Shown here: in pieces, positions 62,794 through 64,000 of the stretch
Numbering within the stretch: position 1 is the stretch's first letter
Layout of the letters: the number at the start of each line of letters is the position of its first letter
Assembly: GCA_963675575.1 (NCBI GenBank)
Contig: OY776378.1
Span: 2,294,001-2,358,000 of the forward strand
From: JAGLOK01 sp963675575
GTDB taxonomy: Bacteria; Bacillota; Clostridia; Christensenellales; UMGS416
Length of the DNA: 64,000 bases
Direction: 5' to 3'
The notes under the pieces: generated by a model
Database searches by the model: none
The model's input: only the letters and a program-made list of their open reading frames with translations
What the model was told of the DNA's origin: nothing
Translations under genes and position numbers: made by a program

Positions 62794-63283
62794 TCGGTTC
62801 CTCCCATATTTTATGGTTGACTCATTTTCTCAAAACAGGATAATACAGTCCCTTCACTCCACCATCATTACAATAGCTTCATCGCTACTACAAACTGTTC
62901 CGCCCCTATATTCCGCATTGGTATTTTGCCCTCGTAATTTCTGTTACTTGCGGCGTTTCCCTTACCATCAGAATTATAGGTTCTCCAGTTCCATATTAAA
63001 GCCTAAGCTATGTTCACGCCACCTTTACTCCGGTTACCGTCTGGCCAGTAAACAGGTTTCTTCCAAACTTATCCCGAGGCAGCCTTACCATCCTCGGTTT
63101 TGATAACATCTGAGCTTTTCGAAGCGTCTTCAATGGTTCGCTTGCGCTCGTCTCCATAGCTCACATCTGACAGTTAAAACTGCCTTTTCCTTAACGCTCA
63201 ATACCATCGCTTTTGACAACAGCACCTTAAGGTGATTTAAAACCAATGCCTGTACATCGATTTTGAGAGACCTCCTCTCATCT

Positions 63284-63586
63284 TTAATACAGCTTGAAAC
63301 AATTTCTTGCTTCTTCTGGACACACGTAGGCCGCGGCTTTTTTTAACATGTCACGCTCAATTTTGAGTTCTGCATTCTCTAGTCGCAACTTCTTTACTTC
63401 CTCTTCCAATGTCGCCGCTTCCGTTTTCTCGCCTTCTGACGTGTACTTCTTCCGCCAGTTGTAAAGCAAGTTAACTCCTACTCCCAAATCGTCGGCTATT
63501 TCCCTTACGCTCTTTGGGCTTGCATACGATAATTTAACCGCATTTCTCTTGAATTCTTCGTCATATTTGTTTCGGTGTTTTTGCAT
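63284..63586 (-). CDS. IS3-family transposase OrfA, interrupted by the group II intron
   Basis: OrfA has the helix-turn-helix (SVREIADDLGVGVNLLYNWR) and a leucine-zipper-like coil (LEEEVKKLRLENAELKIERD). As read on the DNA the frame is 100 residues, but the last 13 residues come from the intron. The true gene is exon 1 (63326-63586, 87 codons) joined to exon 2 (61448-61468), which gives KKAAAY-FARQQK-stop, 93 residues, the usual ending. GGAGG precedes the ATG. Splicing also restores the slippery site used to make the OrfAB fusion. Confidence 0.9.
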   Translation of the reverse strand: MQKHRNKYDEEFKRNAVKLSYASPKSVREIADDLGVGVNLLYNWRKKYTSEGEKTEAATLEEEVKKLRLENAELKIERDMLKKAAAYVCPEEARNCFKLY

Positions 63587-63698
63587 GGTTTTTCCCTCCT
63601 GCTTTATATTATAATTCTTTTACCATGCTGTCCGAAATTTTAACACACTCCCTTTAGTTAATAAAAGATATTTCGCAAAATTAACCACGTCATCATAA

Positions 63699-63728
63699 AA
63701 TATACCATGCCAAAACATTTATAGTCAA
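63699..63728 (-). promoter_or_regulatory. Sigma-A promoter now separated from the DUF4367 gene by the IS
   Basis: On the minus strand TTGACT (63723-63728), 18 nt, then TATATT (63699-63704) is close to the vegetative consensus. It follows the terminator of the upstream gene and points toward the IS and, beyond it, the DUF4367 gene at 60508. Before the insertion it would have been about 90 bp from that gene. Confidence 0.6.
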
Positions 63729-63765
63729 CTAAGTTAGAAAATATTAAATATAAAAACTGATATAA

Positions 63766-63792
63766 CAAAAAAGAGACACTTTCATGTCTCTT
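63766..63792 (-). terminator. Terminator of the right-hand DUF4367 gene
   Basis: A perfect 8-bp stem pairs AAGAGACA (63771-63778) with TGTCTCTT (63785-63792), 6-nt loop. On the minus strand a T-run follows (complement of the A-run at 63767-63770, with the stem's last As). It lies 24 bp after the stop at 63816. Confidence 0.85.
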
Positions 63793-63815
63793 AGGTCAGT
63801 TTTAATTAAATATGA

Positions 63816-64000
63816 TTAATTCATACTTTCAGCTATTTTCATCAAAGTATCTTCATCAATTGTAGCTGCAATTTGAACTTGTACGCCCTTACTGTCTGCA
63901 AAATTGCAATATAACGTAATTGGATTACTGTAAACAGTTTTAACTATAAATGGCATTCCATTCATCTCAAGATGTGTTTCCTTACTCTCATAATCATCGG
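63816..64000 (-). CDS. DUF4367-type protein, C-terminal fragment (5' end outside window)
   Basis: The frame enters from the right edge and ends with TAA at 63816, giving 60 residues: YESKETHLEMNGMPFIVK and then VQIAATIDEDTLMKIAESMN. The end is like that of the protein encoded at 59930-60508, so the two are paralogues, originally adjacent. It has its own terminator. The N-terminal part, which would show whether an anti-sigma domain exists, is not in the window. Confidence 0.75.
   Translation of the reverse strand, partial: DDYESKETHLEMNGMPFIVKTVYSNPITLYCNFADSKGVQVQIAATIDEDTLMKIAESMN

Larger units (their letters stand above)
61469..63325 (-). mobile_element. Group II intron inserted in the IS3 orfA
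   Basis: The intron runs from GTGTG (63325 downward, matching the GUGYG 5' consensus) to CTACTCGAC (ending at 61469, matching the AY 3' end), 1857 bp. It includes a reverse-transcriptase gene in domain IV and typical domains V and VI. The 490-bp stretch 62794-63283 holds ribozyme domains I-IV and no other gene. Removing the intron joins ...GCCTAC to TTTGCAAGA..., restoring the OrfA reading frame to a normal end (KKAAAYFARQQK-stop). This in-frame fit strongly supports the boundaries. Confidence 0.93.
60549..63647 (-). mobile_element. IS3-family insertion sequence carrying a group II intron
   Basis: The element holds orfA and orfB of an IS3-family transposase on the minus strand, with a group II intron between them. 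The ends share an inverted repeat core: TTTCGGACAG at 60559-60568 and CTGTCCGAAA at 63628-63637, with weaker similarity for ten more bases outward. Without the 1857-bp intron the element is about 1.24 kb, normal for the family. A target-site duplication could not be identified with certainty, so the outer boundaries may be off by a few bases. It lies between two DUF4367 genes. Confidence 0.85.

Noticed and set aside
63284..63325. C-terminal 13 residues of OrfA read from DNA
   Set aside because: They are encoded by the 5' end of the intron; spliced OrfA ends FARQQK.

Overview
The window is a low-GC chromosomal segment that looks like a Gram-positive anaerobe of the Clostridia type. Three things suggest this. 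The flagellar set has no P- or L-ring genes. It carries Bacillus/Clostridium-type parts (FliY, CheD, FliW/CsrA, YvyF, DUF6470, YlxL-like, MotE-like, YlqH/YlqG-like). It also has a ferredoxin-type 2-oxoacid oxidoreductase. No rRNA, tRNA, CRISPR array or known riboswitch was seen.

Layout. (1) 1-3695, minus strand: three envelope/glycan genes (GT-C glycosyltransferase, SGNH-like protein, MBOAT acyltransferase cut by the window edge). (2) 4037-27316, minus: fliF-G-H-I-J, motE-like, fliK, flgD, flgE, flbD, motA, motB, fliL, fliM, fliY, then cheR, cheA, cheD, cheB, mcp, cheW, mcp, cheW, closed by a terminator at 3911-3938. (3) 27317-28851: an intergenic region with a sigma-A promoter for fliF and a divergent sigma-28 promoter for flagellin, followed by the flagellin gene. 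(4) 29024-47131, minus: transglycosylase, flgB, flgC, fliE, fliO-P-Q-R, flhB, flhA, flhF, flhG, a PilZ gene, fliA, ylxL-like, flgF, flgG, yvyF, flgM, flgN, flgK, flgL, DUF6470, fliW, csrA. (5) 47341-53191, minus: fliD, fliS, fliT-like and yaaR, preceded by a FliK-like/YlqH-like/cysteine-hydrolase trio. (6) 53538-55106, plus: cheY and an HD-GYP gene. (7) 55193-58288, plus: a decayed stretch and korA-korB. (8) 58361-59927: a zinc-finger-less Fpg/Nei glycosylase (minus) and a small secreted protein (plus). (9) 59930-64000, minus: two DUF4367 genes split by an IS3-family element that itself carries a group II intron.

Regulation. Several sites resemble sigma-28 promoters (TAAA, 15-16 nt, then a box close to GCCGATAA/T). 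They lie before flagellin, fliD, cheR, the cheW-mcp-cheW group, cheY and the FliK-like trio, which suggests a class of late genes controlled by FliA and FlgM, both encoded here. The flagellin leader holds a hairpin with AGGA in its loop plus a GGAGGA ribosome-binding site, the layout expected of a CsrA target; csrA and fliW lie just beyond it. The PilZ and HD-GYP genes add a probable cyclic-di-GMP input.

The most distinctive object is the nested mobile element at 60549-63647. Removing the 1857-bp intron 61469-63325 joins the exons so that OrfA regains a normal C-terminus and the -1 frameshift site into OrfB. The transposase therefore seems to depend on intron splicing.
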